A program made the position numbers and the translations under genes. DNA of 64,000 nucleotides from the NCBI RefSeq assembly GCF_947623445.1, contig NC_135248.1, positions 10,664,977-10,728,976 of the forward strand. Direction: 5' to 3'. The notes under the pieces were generated by a model. It was not told where the DNA came from. It saw only the letters and a list, made by a program, of their open reading frames with translations, and ran no database searches. This DNA comes from Clavelina lepadiformis (taxonomy: Eukaryota > Chordata > Ascidiacea > Aplousobranchia > Clavelinidae). This document shows positions 50,642 to 63,168 of this stretch, one piece after another; within the stretch, counting starts at the first letter, position 1; every line of letters starts with the position of its first letter.

Positions 50642-51977
50642 CAGTGTTTCTTAACCATTTTTGTCCCAGGCCCCATTTTTACTTTTGAAAAAAATCGTAC
50701 GCCTCACCATCCCGACTGGAAAGTACGTAAGTTTTTGAAGAGAAATCATGCAGGCAAAGATGTAAATTTTGGTGTGATGGTGTTTTTATTTATTATAAAT
50801 TTGCATTTAAACAACCAGATTTTTTGTTTATTTATTATAAATCGGCTTGAAAATAATAAATTTGATGTGCACATTGACAAAACTCATGCATGCAGCTCTC
50901 GTACTTTCCACTACGGCCCACCATTAGTGGCATATTTAGGATTGCGTTTAAAAAGAAACCAAACGTTTTAGAAGCTGGGTCTAAAATTTCCGCGTTTGCC
51001 CACCTCACCCAAAATACGCGTGGTGTAAAAATGTTGGGCTATACCTAAGAAACTGCTTTAGAGCGTCTCGAAATAAAATGTATTCTCATGTTTATACCTA
51101 GGTCTACAACAACTTGCAACTTGTGATGTACAATTTTGAAATGGCATAGCCTACAGCAGTGGTGTCCAACACTGGTATTTGAAATGGCACTTCTTGAGAA
51201 AATTCATATTCCAAAAACTAAGATTTGTTACACAGTTAATTGTAGTTCTATAGTTTTTTCACAATACAAAACAATCGCAGATATTACAACAAATAACATA
51301 GACTTCTGGTGACCTGTGTCACAGTATAGTAGTCTAAGTGTGCGCACAAGTCAGCAGGTGGCTTTGACAATATTGAAAATTTTCTAAATTGGCCTCTTTT
51401 CTGTTTTAAAGTCAAACATAATTTACCATGCAAACGTTAGCACGAGAATAAGTTTTAAGATAAAAACTGGCACGTCAGCGTGTTTGAGTTGGACACCACT
51501 GGCCTATACCCATACCTTTGGGTTTCGCTCATCAACTATAAAACAAGAAAGGAGACATGGTCTTTGTCTTTTTTGGTATAAACGAAAGAACGACATGATT
51601 CTGCAGCTGCGATGTTTGCGCCAAGAAGTGAATTGGCTCCGTGTGACACCGAGGTCAAACTGAGTTTACGCCGTTTCACCGTAGCTCACGTGGAATACAC
51701 TCTGGCCCGAGACTACAAAGTTTGCAAAATGTGCGAGGGATTTTTAATCTGCGCATTACTTTGCTCAATGCTTTTGTCACGTAGAGGATTTCACGCTCAA
51801 CACAACATTCTGACCATTGTGAAATGCAAGCTCTATTTCGAAAGTGTATGTTGCGAAAAGTGAATATATAGCCTAGTTAAATTTGAATGCATATACTTTA
51901 CCAAAAATTTGCCAAGCCTCACAAAAACTTTGCCAGGCCCCGCCGATGAGGTGTGCGATCTACGTGAAGAAACACTG
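50642..51977. mobile_element. hAT-like element, ~1.3 kb, carrying a nested MITE
   Basis: The left end GACCAGTGTTTCTT (from 50640) is the exact complement of the right end AAGAAACACTGGTC, and both ends have CCAGGCCCC-type sequence just inside. No clear target duplication. No transposase recognised. It is interrupted by the element at 51157-51501. Confidence 0.65.
51157..51501. mobile_element. hAT-type MITE, 345 bp, nested
   Basis: The ends are CAGTGGTGTCCAAC and the complement GTTGGACACCACTG. Flanks GCCTACAG and GCCTATAC look like a diverged 8-bp duplication. It lies inside the larger element at 50642-51977, so it is the younger insertion. Confidence 0.85.
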
Positions 51978-52003
51978 GTCGGCTGGTATATAGGCCTATT
52001 GGT

Positions 52004-52323
52004 AGGATTGCCATACTGTCCTTATTTTGAAGGCCTGTGTCTTAGAAAAATCCTTTGTACTTATTTCTTAGAAATATAATTATTTGGGACTTGGGTCCTT
52101 ATTTTAAGGACAGAGGTTCCTATTTTGGGCATTTCCACAGCTTTAGTATACCATTTTGCACCAAAGAGATACCAAAATTAAGAACATGCAAATAGCGTTC
52201 TCGTTCTATTTCCTTTTTTTTGGAAAAATTGATTGACTTCTCCTGTTGTCCACTGCTTAAGCTAGTATTCTTCTTCCGTTTCCTAATCATCGTTATTTTT
52301 GAGTCCAGGCCGATGGCAACCCT
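52004..52323. mobile_element. Probable inverted-repeat element (GGRTTGCCAT ends)
   Basis: The left end AGGATTGCCAT and right end ATGGCAACCCT are near-complementary. A related end (AGGGTTGCCATACCGTCC) recurs at 52463 inside the next element. Target duplication not identified. Confidence 0.5.
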
Positions 52324-52353
52324 GTATGTAGGCACTAAAGTCTAACTCTAAAC

Positions 52354-52822
52354 CAGGGGTGACGAACCTGCGGCCCGCCAAACAATTTTGTGCGGCCCAC
52401 CAAACGATTTGACAAACGCCCATACATGCAAGGCATATAGGACATTAGGACTTATAGGAAATAGGGTTGCCATACCGTCCGGAATTTAGGGTTAAATTTT
52501 GCGTCCGGGAGACCAGCAGTCTTGAACGAAGCGTCCGGTGAGACCAGCAGTCTTGAACTTTCTTTCACCTGTTTCTAATCTTTGCGCAATGCGATATCAA
52601 AAGCTGATAGCACAATTGAGTCGCAGCAGTATGTCTTCAATAGATTGCCGCACTCAATCGATGTATTTTTTGCGGCCGCGGGAGCAGCTAAAAATCTGCC
52701 AAATGAAGCGGTTGTGCTTGAATGCTAATTATTATGCAAAATGTTAAAAAAATTGTGCGGCCCGCTTGCTCAGCCGTAACTGACAAAGTGGCCCGCGTCA
52801 TCGAATAGGTTCGTCACCCCTG
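52354..52822. mobile_element. hAT-type MITE, 469 bp, with perfect 8-bp target duplication
   Basis: The ends are CAGGGGTGACGAACCT and the complement AGGTTCGTCACCCCTG; CTCTAAAC is duplicated at 52346-52353 and 52823-52830. Subterminal GCGGCCCGC repeats occur at both ends. Internally, a ~30-bp unit containing GAGACCAGCAGTCTTGAAC is present twice in tandem (52501-52560). No transposase. Confidence 0.94.
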
Positions 52823-53311
52823 CTCTAAACCAATACGAATTTGTTGGATTGTGTAAAAAGTTTCCCAACAAAATCCCCTAAATAGTGAAAGGACAGAATC
52901 TTAGGTTGGAAGTAGGAAACATCTTTGAATAAACAATATTCTCATCCTGAGGTCTCAAACTGAAACTGCTATAGTCTATTTGGATAGTCTATTTAGATAT
53001 ATTGCTATTTGGATAGTCACATTACCCATTGGCGGTTGCTAAAATCAACTGTTTTAAAATGTATACTTTTTTCTAACTCAACTTCTTGACTTGGAAACAC
53101 TTAAGAAATGAGTGAGTTCAGCAAAGTATTGGGAGTTCAACCTCCTTTCTACTTTCTAGTGGAAATACTGTATTTACTTAAATGTAATTACTGTACTATT
53201 TGCGCAACACATAGGCTATGGATTAGCTTGCAACTAAGAATAGAGTTGAAAATATAGAAAAATCATTCACAGGGTAGTATTTGTTAGACTACATAAAGCC
53301 AAACAACAAGT

Positions 53312-56128
53312 ATGTTTGAGCTAGATTTGACTAACCTAATAAATGTGTATTTTTTATTGTGTTTGTCTGGTCTGCTCCTGTTATACTGGTATCAACGCCC
53401 ACGAAACTTTCCTCCTGGGCCAAGGGGAATTCCCATTTTTGGAATGCTGCCATTTATGGGAAAGTATGGTGAAAGAAAGTTGGCAAAATGGAGCAAAACT
53501 TATGGTCCTGTCATGTCATTGCGTATGGGAAGGAATGACGTGGTATTCCTGAACGATTTTAATTCCATCCACGAGGTTGTTTCACTTAACATTTCTTATT
53601 CTCTTGTATAAGTTGAAGATAATTGGGATCTTTTTGATCTTTGTCAGGCTTTAGTAAAGCAACATGCCAAATTCTCTGGAAGAACTGATGCAATCACTCC
53701 TTTTATGAAGGACATAATGAAAAATGTTGGATATATTGTTCTTGATGATGGAGAATTCTTTAAATCTCAGAAGAAATTGGGACAAAGAGTCCTTTCTGGG
53801 TATGTGTACTGTAACTAATTATTTTGACATCATTTTAGATACTGTTACTGCAAATAATAACGTTTTTCTTTCCTTATGTCATATTTTATTTTTTCTAAGG
53901 TTGGGCGTTGGTGGTAGAAAACTGGAAAGTCGTGTAACTGAGGAAGCTTCTTATCTAAATGAAGCAATTAGGTCGATGGATGGCAAAGCTTTTGATGCAT
54001 CGGCGAGTTTTGTTGCAGCCATTAAACATTTGTTTTGACAGGAGAATGAAAAAAGTATCATAAAATTTTTGTTTGTAACTTTGTGTGCCAACGTATTCTA
54101 AAGGATCCGGTCTTCAAGCATAGAAATGTATAAATATAGCAATCAAGATAATGTGATAAAAAGCTCTTTTATTTTGTGATGCTTTTCCTTATTATTTTAT
54201 GGTTTTATTTTTGCCATGACTCATGTTGTACTTTTTTGTTCTATTACTCTACTCTTTATGTATATAACTTACAGATAATATAAAAGTAATTTATTTAAGC
54301 AGTTTTTAGCTATATGTGAATGATTTGAAATATATAAATTACTTTAAATCAGATATTCATCAAAAAGGCAGTTGCAAACAATATTTGCAACATAATTTTT
54401 GGGGAGCGATTTGATTATGACAACAAGCAGATAGAAGAAATTTTGTCTCGTTTGACGGCATTGTGAGTTTCTTATTGAATTTGTTCAGTTTACAATTACA
54501 TAGCTATAATTTAAGTTTAATCAAACTTGTTACAAAGATAAATAGACTCCATGTAGTTGTACGTTAGTGAATAATATAATATGTAAATTTGCAATCCATG
54601 GCTAGAGCTAAATTAAGTTTTACTTCATTGGCCAGTACTGCTGATACAACCACAGCATTAGCTTCTCGCATCTGTGTACTTGCACCATTTTTACGAGACA
54701 TACCACCAATTATCTTTGTGTATTCAAGATACAAGGAACGTCTGTCCATGGTGTTTGGTAGGTAGCTTCTTTTCTATAATCTGATATCCAGGACCAAGAG
54801 AATTGAAATATTTTGTTACAAGTACTAGTAGTTTTTTATTTGTCAGTCTTATAACAGAGTTTATCAAGAAAAAAGTTGATGAACACAAAGAGACATTTAA
54901 TGAAGATTATCTGAGAGATTTTATCGATGCTTTCTTGAAAGAATCTATAAAAGATAATAACAATTGGTTTACGGTAAGGTGCATTTTTTCGGCCACAAAA
55001 GGCTGTTGTTTTCCAAGTTTCTGAAAAATGTTGTACAGTAGTCGAAACTTTAAAATTCTTAACCTCAATCTGCTAGCAGTTACATCGCGTTCAGTGCATT
55101 TAAGTATTGCAACAAATATAAAAAACTGAGATTATGTGTTAAATTTGACTTTAAACGTGATGCAAATTTTATTTCTTAACTCAATCTCTAAATTACAGAA
55201 TGACCAGCTTATTTTTTATATTCGAGAACTGTTCTTTGCTGGTACTGAGACTGTATCAAGCACACTTACTTGGGCACTTCTCTGTCTTCTGCATTATCCC
55301 GAGGTTCATCAGAAACTCCGACGAGAAATCTTAAACGTTATTGGTATGCTAGCCTTATCACAAATTACTCGAAACAAAGAGAAATTTTCAATAATGATTG
55401 GGCTATACATTACTTTGTTCATTTGTATTTTTTTTGTAATATTATGTAACTTTTTACACAAAGAAACGATTTCCTTAAGGCTTTCTTGAATTTTTTCGCT
55501 TGTAGGGTATGATGGTACAGCGAGTATGACTCATAAACCTATGATGCCATATACCAGAGCATTCCTACAAGAAGTGATGAGATATCGAACTCTGGCCCCA
55601 CTTTCCATATTTCATAAAACAAACGAAGACGCAGAACTGAACGGCTATTTCATCCCAAAAAATACTATGGTGAGAAAAGTTTTTATTTTGTTTACTTTTT
55701 TATTTCGCCAATAGTTGACGATGTAATAAGTTTGGACGTACAGATTATTTTGTGGGTTGTGTGTTAACAAAGATTTAAGGCATTAGTAAAAGAAAACTAA
55801 ATATTTATAGGTAGGACCAAACATCTGGGCTGTGCATAATGATCCTGATTTTTGGGATGAACCGGAAAAATTTAAACCTGAAAGATTCATTGACGACAAA
55901 GGAGAGTTTGTTCAGCCAAGTCACATAATTCCTTTTTCCCTTGGCCCACGGGCTTGTTTAGGCAAACAACTCGCTAAAATGGAAATTTTCATTTTTTTAG
56001 TTTCAATGGTTCAAAGGTTTGAGTTTTTACCTAACCCTGATGATTATGAACTTCCTGAAGTTGAGCATGGCACCAGCGGTGTGGCATTTGTGCCACATCC
56101 TTTTCGCTTGGTTGCTAAAATTTGCTAA
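53312..56128 (+). CDS. CYP2-type cytochrome P450, copy 3
   Basis: Nine exons (53312-53575, 53648-53799, 53900-54002, 54353-54462, 54636-54757, 54858-54973, 55199-55343, 55506-55669, 55811-56128) join in frame into 497 residues, with the same phases as copy 1. Visible parts: membrane anchor, FPPGPRGIP, I-helix FAGTET, K-helix EVMR, FKPERF and heme loop FSLGPRACLG with Cys441. The C-helix motif reads FKSQK instead of WxxxR. The donor of exon 3 is GC (TCG|GCGAGT) where copies 1, 2 and 4 have GT; this is accepted as a GC-AG intron because the exon ends at the same codon as in the other copies. Poly(A) signal AATAAA at 56203. Introns are short, and the gene is the most compact of the four. Confidence 0.94.
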
Positions 56129-59100
56129 AATTGTAAAGCTTAACTCTGCAGGTAGTTTCAGGCTGTATTTTGAAGATATTGCATTTGTATAATTAAATTT
56201 GTAATAAACTTCGCATTACTCAACTCATTTTAAAACCTAAATGCCCTGCATCAGGGTTTTACTCAAGTTTGCAAATTTTTTTCTATGTTAAATCAAATGA
56301 AGTCGTTGTTTGACTAAAGTTATGTTGTGTCCGATTGAAGTGAAGTAATATGTTCAAACACTGAACAATCCATTTTAAGTACAATTCAGCGTACTCTGAA
56401 ACGTTTAACACCGGTTGTTGAACCTTTCTACTGTTAATAATATTCAACCTTTCGAACTTTTAATAATATTTAAATTGCAGTGTTACATTAACACGCCTGT
56501 CAGCATGGTTAATACACAAATACAACTGAACCTTTCTATATAAAACAAAACGCGTTAATAAACAATAACCACTTGCTTAAATATTTGCTTTTTAAAACGC
56601 GCTGTATAATTTTGCCCTGATTTATTTCTTTTTTTACATTAAGCTGCTTCACTCAATTTCCGTTGTTGGTCGAAGAGCATAAAGATAAATGGTTTTCAAA
56701 CATTTTCAGAAAGCATACCACTTGGTGCTAGTGCTTTCCATGGTTCAACCAAGGTTTCTAATGCTAAACAAAGCTTGTACTGCCAGCCGTAATCTTACGT
56801 CATCTATCCAATAGAAAATATAGATAACCTAAGTTTAAGTAACTTTTACAATTGTATTAAACATTAAACAACTCTGCATCAACAACTGCAATGCTTGATT
56901 TGCTTTGTTGGAAGTGTATCTCCTCCTGAAGGAGATGAAAATTTTCTTTCAGTGTATAAATCTTTCGATGTTGTCTCGGGAATGTGATGTCCTAGTTTTT
57001 TTCCAATTTTGTTTCAGTTTGAAGATTTTGACGCTTCCTAGTGTGTTTCTCAGCCTTTCCCGTATTTATCCTTGAATTTTATCAACAGGCTGGGATCGAC
57101 ACCGATATATTTGCCATGGAAAGAATACCACGATGTTTACGCAGCTACCATGACCTAGTTTCGTTGAACTAGATGGCCTACTTGGGTTGAACTAGATGAC
57201 CTAGTTGTTGCAATTGTTTGCAATTCAATAAACGCGGTTGAAAGCTAAGCTTTGTTTTACCTTTTTCTAAAGGAGTTGTTGTCACGGCTGTTTCGTGTAA
57301 AGATTGAAATCAAAATATATGTATATGAAACTGCGCAAAACAAATGACATCATAATCATGGAAATAATGCTTTAACATTTGTTTATGGGATATTTAGCGC
57401 CCACTAATGCCACCAATTCATTAGCCAAGCGGCAAAACGTCCGTGAGTGTGCAAATGTACCTATCGTTTAGGTTAAATGGAGCGGTTCCTGGTAATCAAT
57501 AATCACCATGAAAGTAGTCGATCTTTTTTGTAACACCCAGCAGTGCATTTGCCCAGCAACAACCGGTTTGTTACATTTCAAAGTTTTAGTAACTGGAACC
57601 GGTTTTCGCGAATCGGCTAAATCCCACCACTGGTTTCACCAAATCTGGAAATTCAGCTGTTAGTTGGATGGCATTACCCGCTAGCTAGCGGTTAGCTGCT
57701 ATAGACGCTAAATGACAAGTCGCGTAGTAAAATGCAGACAAAAGTATTGTTTATTCTTAAGAAGCATGAAGAAAAGTATTGTATTAGCAACGTATGTCGC
57801 GCTAGACTCCAAAATTCATCAAGGAAGCAAACTATTCAAACAGTAAAATGATTAATTAATTATCAAAGCACACATTTCCACGAGTCGATGGATGAACAAA
57901 CATTTTGCTCCAAGACCTCTCCTACGTTTTCGGTTAATGGTTACCAAAACGATTATTTGCTAAGAGCTCTTGGCCCTTAGCGGCTATTAGCCGGATAAAT
58001 TTTTTCCCTCCTTATCCTTTCCATACGAAATTAATATTTAAAATTTATGGATGAACGACCAATGTTGCAGGGGATTAATGTGGATGAATACATGCAATAG
58101 GTGAGCTACGCCCAATCATAAGAAGAATTTAATTACAGTATTTAACTTTTAGTCAATCATATTTTGATATAATTATAGTTTACATATAAATCAAACACTG
58201 GTAACTCTAAAACTTATCCACTTGTCGATAACCAAATGATGAGAAACAACGCAATGCCTACAAGCAAAATATGCCTAAACACGTACATTTCTCTTGTCTA
58301 AAATTATAGCAGATTGTACAAAACATTTATTTTGTCCTGAATTATTGCGTATTGAATACAAAACAATTTTCCTTGTTTGTCTGATGTCGATGGTCTTTGG
58401 TATATGAAACATGAGCAAGGCTATTCCACTGCTTCATAGAGAACCACAGTGAAGGGCTAGATGAATAAAACTAACTTATACTTTGATTCGGTAATTTATC
58501 TTGAACCCATGAACAATGGATCTAACGAGCTATGGTCTCAAGAAAAAGAAGAAATTGAAAATGACTTCAAAAAATAATTTGCCCTGACTTTAAGTTTAAC
58601 ACTCATTGCATTTCCGCACTCTGTAATAGTAATAGTCCACTGAAAGTTATAAAGTTAATTGGTCATAGTAAACCCATAATATGGAAAAAGCCTTTACGTT
58701 TATTTCTATCGGAATATTTTTGCGAAAGTTTGTGGCTATAAAATTTGAAATGAAGCAGAAATTTTGAAAAACGTTTAAAACGATTTGATTTATTTCCGTT
58801 TTTGAAGTGTTTTGTATAAAGCAGTGTTTCTCAAACTTTTTGCGATCGCGTACCACTCATTCGTTTTTTTTGCTACACTGCGTACCACCTGGCTCCTGAA
58901 TGACTTATTTTACTCAAATGTACCGGTATTTATTAGTTATTACCGTTATTACTATACCATAACACCAATGAATAGCAAGAAAACACAATTTAATTTGATA
59001 GAAGCAACTGTTTCTTCTGCACAAGCTTGTCTATCCGGGGCAACACATTACTCACAGCACATCGAAAATCATGTTCAGCGGTACGCGGTACCACTTAAAA

Positions 59101-59528
59101 AGCTCTCGCGTACCACTAGTGGTACGCGTACCACAGTTTGAGAACCACTGATATAAGGTATAGTACTATAGTATAGTGCAACCCTCGTCGCGGGCATGGA
59201 TGGATCGACGATTTCTAACTTATACAAGAAGCATTAACGATTATTATTTTTAACTGTATGGATATTAGCCAAACTTAGACATCTCCGTTTTAACTTTTTC
59301 CTTTATTATATTCGATTTTACAAATATTTACCAAGTTTTCATTAAAACTCATGTAAGAAGCTGCTTTATATGGGGTCTTTTTGAAAAACACAACAAATGT
59401 TCTCTGTTAAGAAAAGCATCACAACAGGTCACATTTCACCAACACACTTAAAGCAAATTACCTTGTAGTAAAAATTTTTCATTTAATACTGCACAATGTA
59501 CATCACTAAAATACGTGTTATTAAAAAC
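56129..59528. other. Intergenic, convergent P450 copies 3 and 4
   Basis: Both flanking genes end here. Apart from the hAT MITE at 58822-59150 and a small imperfect repeat of GAACTAGATG (about 57166-57200), I see no gene or ordered structure. Confidence 0.55.
58822..59150. mobile_element. hAT-type MITE, 329 bp
   Basis: The ends are CAGTGTTTCTCAAAC and the complement GTTTGAGAACCACTG. The flanks GTATAAAG and ATATAAGG are compatible with a diverged 8-bp duplication. GCGTACCAC occurs repeatedly and in both orientations near the ends. The open frame at 58812-59141 lies within it and is not a gene. Confidence 0.88.
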
Positions 59529-62500
59529 CTAAATTACTTTGGCTGATAAACAGAAAGGATAAGGTAAAAATGCGAGACCATTGATGCCGTCATCGATTTC
59601 TGGAAGCTTGTCACTGTTGGGATCAGGCAGAAACTCGAACTGCTGAATCATTGAAACTAAATAGATGAAGATTTCCATTTGAGCGAGTTGCTTGCCTAAA
59701 CAAGTTCTTGGCCCAAGTGAAAACGGAATCACGTGATTTGACTTAATAAACTCTCCATCAGCGTCGATGAATCGTTGGGGCTTAAATTTTTCCGGTTCAT
59801 CCCAATAATCAGGGTCATTATGCACGGCCCAGATATTCGGCCCCACCTGAACATATTCAGTGTTTTAACGTTAGCAGAATGAACGTTATTAAATTAATGT
59901 TTAGTACAACCTAAAGAGATTTGTTAAAACCTAAATCAAAGCAGATCATCGTTTCTACTCCTTTCTGTGATAATAACTTATTTATGTAGCCTAAATTGAT
60001 AGTGATTGATAGTCTAAATTGATAGATAAATTGATAGTGCAACTTAAACAATCTGAATGAAACTTACATTAAATCAAATATAGCCCAGTTATTTGATTAC
60101 TTTAAATGGTTATACATAATTCGCACTAGACCCTCAAAATGGACTCATGTACAGTATATGAGGACATAAATTAAAACAGGGTAACTATATTTCACCGAAA
60201 GTATAGATCACGCAGCCCATAGCTAAAGATATTCGGTTAGGTTAGGAGAATGGGTATCAAAAAAGTCGATTTAAGCTATTTAAGGTTTTAATTGAAGTTA
60301 GATTGAGATTAGAAGGAAGATTTAGGTTAGGTTTAAGTTACTGTGTTATAAAATTTAAGTTAGGGTAACAAGAAACCACGAAAAATAGCTTTGAACGCAC
60401 GATTCGTTTGCAGCGAAATACAGGTAATGGCAGTTAAATTAATGACACTAAAGTCATTATAGCATCAAAGTATCATTTATTTTTAAAAAAGTGAGTTATA
60501 TTCATAGCTTACCGTTGTGTCTTTTGGTATAAAGTACCCTTTGAGCTCGGAGTCTTCATTTGTTTTATGTGGGAGAGATATTGGATTTAAAGTTCGAAAT
60601 CTCATAAGTTCTTGCATAAACGCACTTGTATATGGCATCTTAGATTTGTAAGACATGGTAATTTTCCCGTCAGAACCTGCAAAAATGTTTTTAAATTTGG
60701 GTTCGTTGATGGAATAACATACAAACGATTGCGTATTACCTAAAACATTCAAAATTTCTTCTCGGAGTTTATTTTGCGTTTCTGGATAATGCAAACAACA
60801 AATAAGTGCCCAGGCCAAGGTACTTGCTGCAGTTTCGGTACCCGCAACCAAAAGTGTACGAATGTAAAAAATTAGTTGACGATCCTGTAATAATTGCACG
60901 TGTTTTACCTCAAAAGATATAGTTCTTTGTTTTAGTACATCTTATTAAATTACTGACACTTTTCCGTGTCGGGAATTGTCATACTTCCATAAATTTGCAT
61001 CATAATTAGACAGGTTGTAATTTGTACGGTGTATAGTATAAGGCAATTACCGTAAATCCATAACTATTTTCTTTCATAGATTCACTTAAAAACGCATCAA
61101 TGAAATCTCTCAAATCCTCTACATTAAATGTGGCTCTGTGTGTATCAATCTTTTCTTGTATAAAATCTGTAAAAAAGTGTTTTATGTAACACTAATATGC
61201 ACTAAAACAATAACACATATCCTGCCTTTGTACAGTAAAGAAATGCTTTTTATTATTTCTTAATTTTGTTACAATTGTTAATGTTAAGTTTAGGATGGTT
61301 TGAGAATCATTCAACTCAATCAGAAACGTAGGAAACATCGGCATAGGTATAGGCCACGTACTTAATGAAGTCTCTAATTTTTTTTTGAATCTCGAGATTA
61401 TAAAAGAAACAGGTGGTAAATACTTCAAGAATGGTGCTAGCGTGCAAATGCGCGAAGCTAGTGTGGTAGTTGGGTCTTTAAGTCTGAAATATAAAGCAAG
61501 AAAATAAGCAGCCTATTGTGATACAAAACAAAGTTGACTCTAACGTTTTAAATTTCATTTTTTGAAACCTTTTGGTTAATATGCCTTTCCACATTGAGCA
61601 AATATTGCATGAATTTATTTCATATTTAATTACTATAGAAGTTTTTCTTCTCACCCGTTTAGCAAACGGTCAATAATATCTTCTACGAGCTTGTCGTCGT
61701 AATTAAAACGCTTTCCAAATACAACGCTACAAATGTTGTTTGAAATCGCCTTTTGCAAAACTTTCTGCAGACCAATATCATGCAGGTTTAATACGTGGAA
61801 ATGTCAACAAATGAGGAAACTTTTTATGTGCTACTTATATAAATAAAATGTCATTGATTACGTATATAAGTATTGTATATGTTAGCAAAGTTTACCGATA
61901 TGTTAAAAGCCCTTCCTTTCATTGATAGTGATAACCTAAGTGTGTTAACTAACTTTACCGATATATAAAATGAATCTCCTTTCGTTGATGCTATTGCTTT
62001 AACAAGATAATTCGTTTCTTCAAGTACACGACTTTCAATACTTTGCTTTCCTATCCCGACCCTTGTTTAAAAAGACAAATAACCATCAAACATTTGCAGA
62101 TATTAAGTTCAATAAAGGTTATACTTGGCCTAACACATTTTGGTTAAATTATGTTTAATTTGGAGAATGTCAATACTCTTAAAGTTATTTGTACCGATAT
62201 ACGGTTTATACCTATAACTTTATTTACCGTACGTAAAGTAAATAACTGTAGAAGAAAAATATTATCTGTATTGGTAAAGTAATTTTTAATTTAAACCAAC
62301 TATATTTTTATTCAGGAGTTATTTTGTAGGATTTTTTATACAGTTTGCATCATACTTAAGTAGGACTGTAGGCCTACTATATGCATTTGTTATACTGAAC
62401 ATAGTTCAGTTAAGACTTGATTAATTGTTACTAATTTACCAAACATCGAAGTGTAGAGCTATAATCATTTCAGACTTTTCAAAACACATGGCTTGGGTAA

Positions 62501-63168
62501 TAACAAAGGTGTATACAGTAGGTCAGTGCAAACGTATTTACTGTTGGCATTTTTTGGTTTATGGTATACGAAAGAACGTGCTTCATCAACTTTTGTAAAG
62601 ATAAAAACACTATGTAGTATAACTAACTAATACCCTCGAAGTGCCAAGAGTCCTAATCTCTTTTGGCTCTTGAAGAATTCTCCATAATCAAGAACAGCAA
62701 ATCCAGCACCTTTTGCTATATCAGTCATTATTGGGAGAGTGTGTTTCGGCCTACTTGAGAATTTGCTCTGCTGTTTAACGAGTGCCTGCAATATTATAAG
62801 CTTTTTAAACCATAAATAAAAAAGTACAATTTGAACGAATTTTTGTCACATACGTACACTAAAATAACAAGCGTCAACGTTGTTAAATCTCTTTATATAA
62901 TCTATTAAACCTCGTAGATAGATTCGTAGTCATTCAAAACTACAAAGTCCTTCCTCCCAAAGCGTAAAGAGATCACCGGACCATAACTTTTGCTCCATTT
63001 CGCTATTTTCCTTTCGCTGTATTTCCCCAAAAATGGTAATATTCCCAAAAAGGGAATTCCCCTCGGCCCGGGAGGGAATTTGTACGGTCGCCAAAACCAG
63101 TACAACAAAAGTAAACCGACTACACCAGTCAAGGTGTACACATTAAGTATGTGATTGCAGTCTAACAT
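59529..63168 (-). CDS. CYP2-type cytochrome P450, copy 4
   Basis: Nine minus-strand exons (62911-63168, 62634-62785, 61959-62061, 61655-61764, 61362-61483, 61051-61166, 60740-60884, 60513-60676, 59529-59846) join in frame into 495 residues with the same phases as the three plus-strand copies. Visible parts: membrane anchor, FPPGPRGIP, I-helix VAGTET, K-helix ELMR, FKPQRF (the usual PERF motif has Gln for Glu) and heme loop FSLGPRTCLG with Cys439. The C-helix motif reads FKSQK. It is inverted relative to copies 1-3, so an inversion accompanied or followed duplication. Catalytic motifs are intact, so it is probably active. Confidence 0.95.

Larger units (their letters stand above)
50324..53311. 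other. MIOS promoter side and transposon-rich intergenic region
   Basis: This divergent interval between MIOS (-) and P450 copy 3 (+) carries both 5' flanks and is largely filled by the elements at 50642-51977, 51157-51501, 52004-52323 and 52354-52822. Open frames here (for example 50531-50971 and 51612-51863) fall inside or across these elements and look non-genic. Confidence 0.6.

Noticed and set aside
50531..50971. 146-codon plus-strand frame
   Set aside because: Runs from unique DNA into a hAT-like element; no protein resemblance.
60230..60370. Degenerate TTAGGTT-like tract, considered as interstitial telomere repeat
   Set aside because: Units are irregular and mixed with other sequence; no true tandem array. 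A similar loose tract at 20600-20740 suggests simple low-complexity drift.
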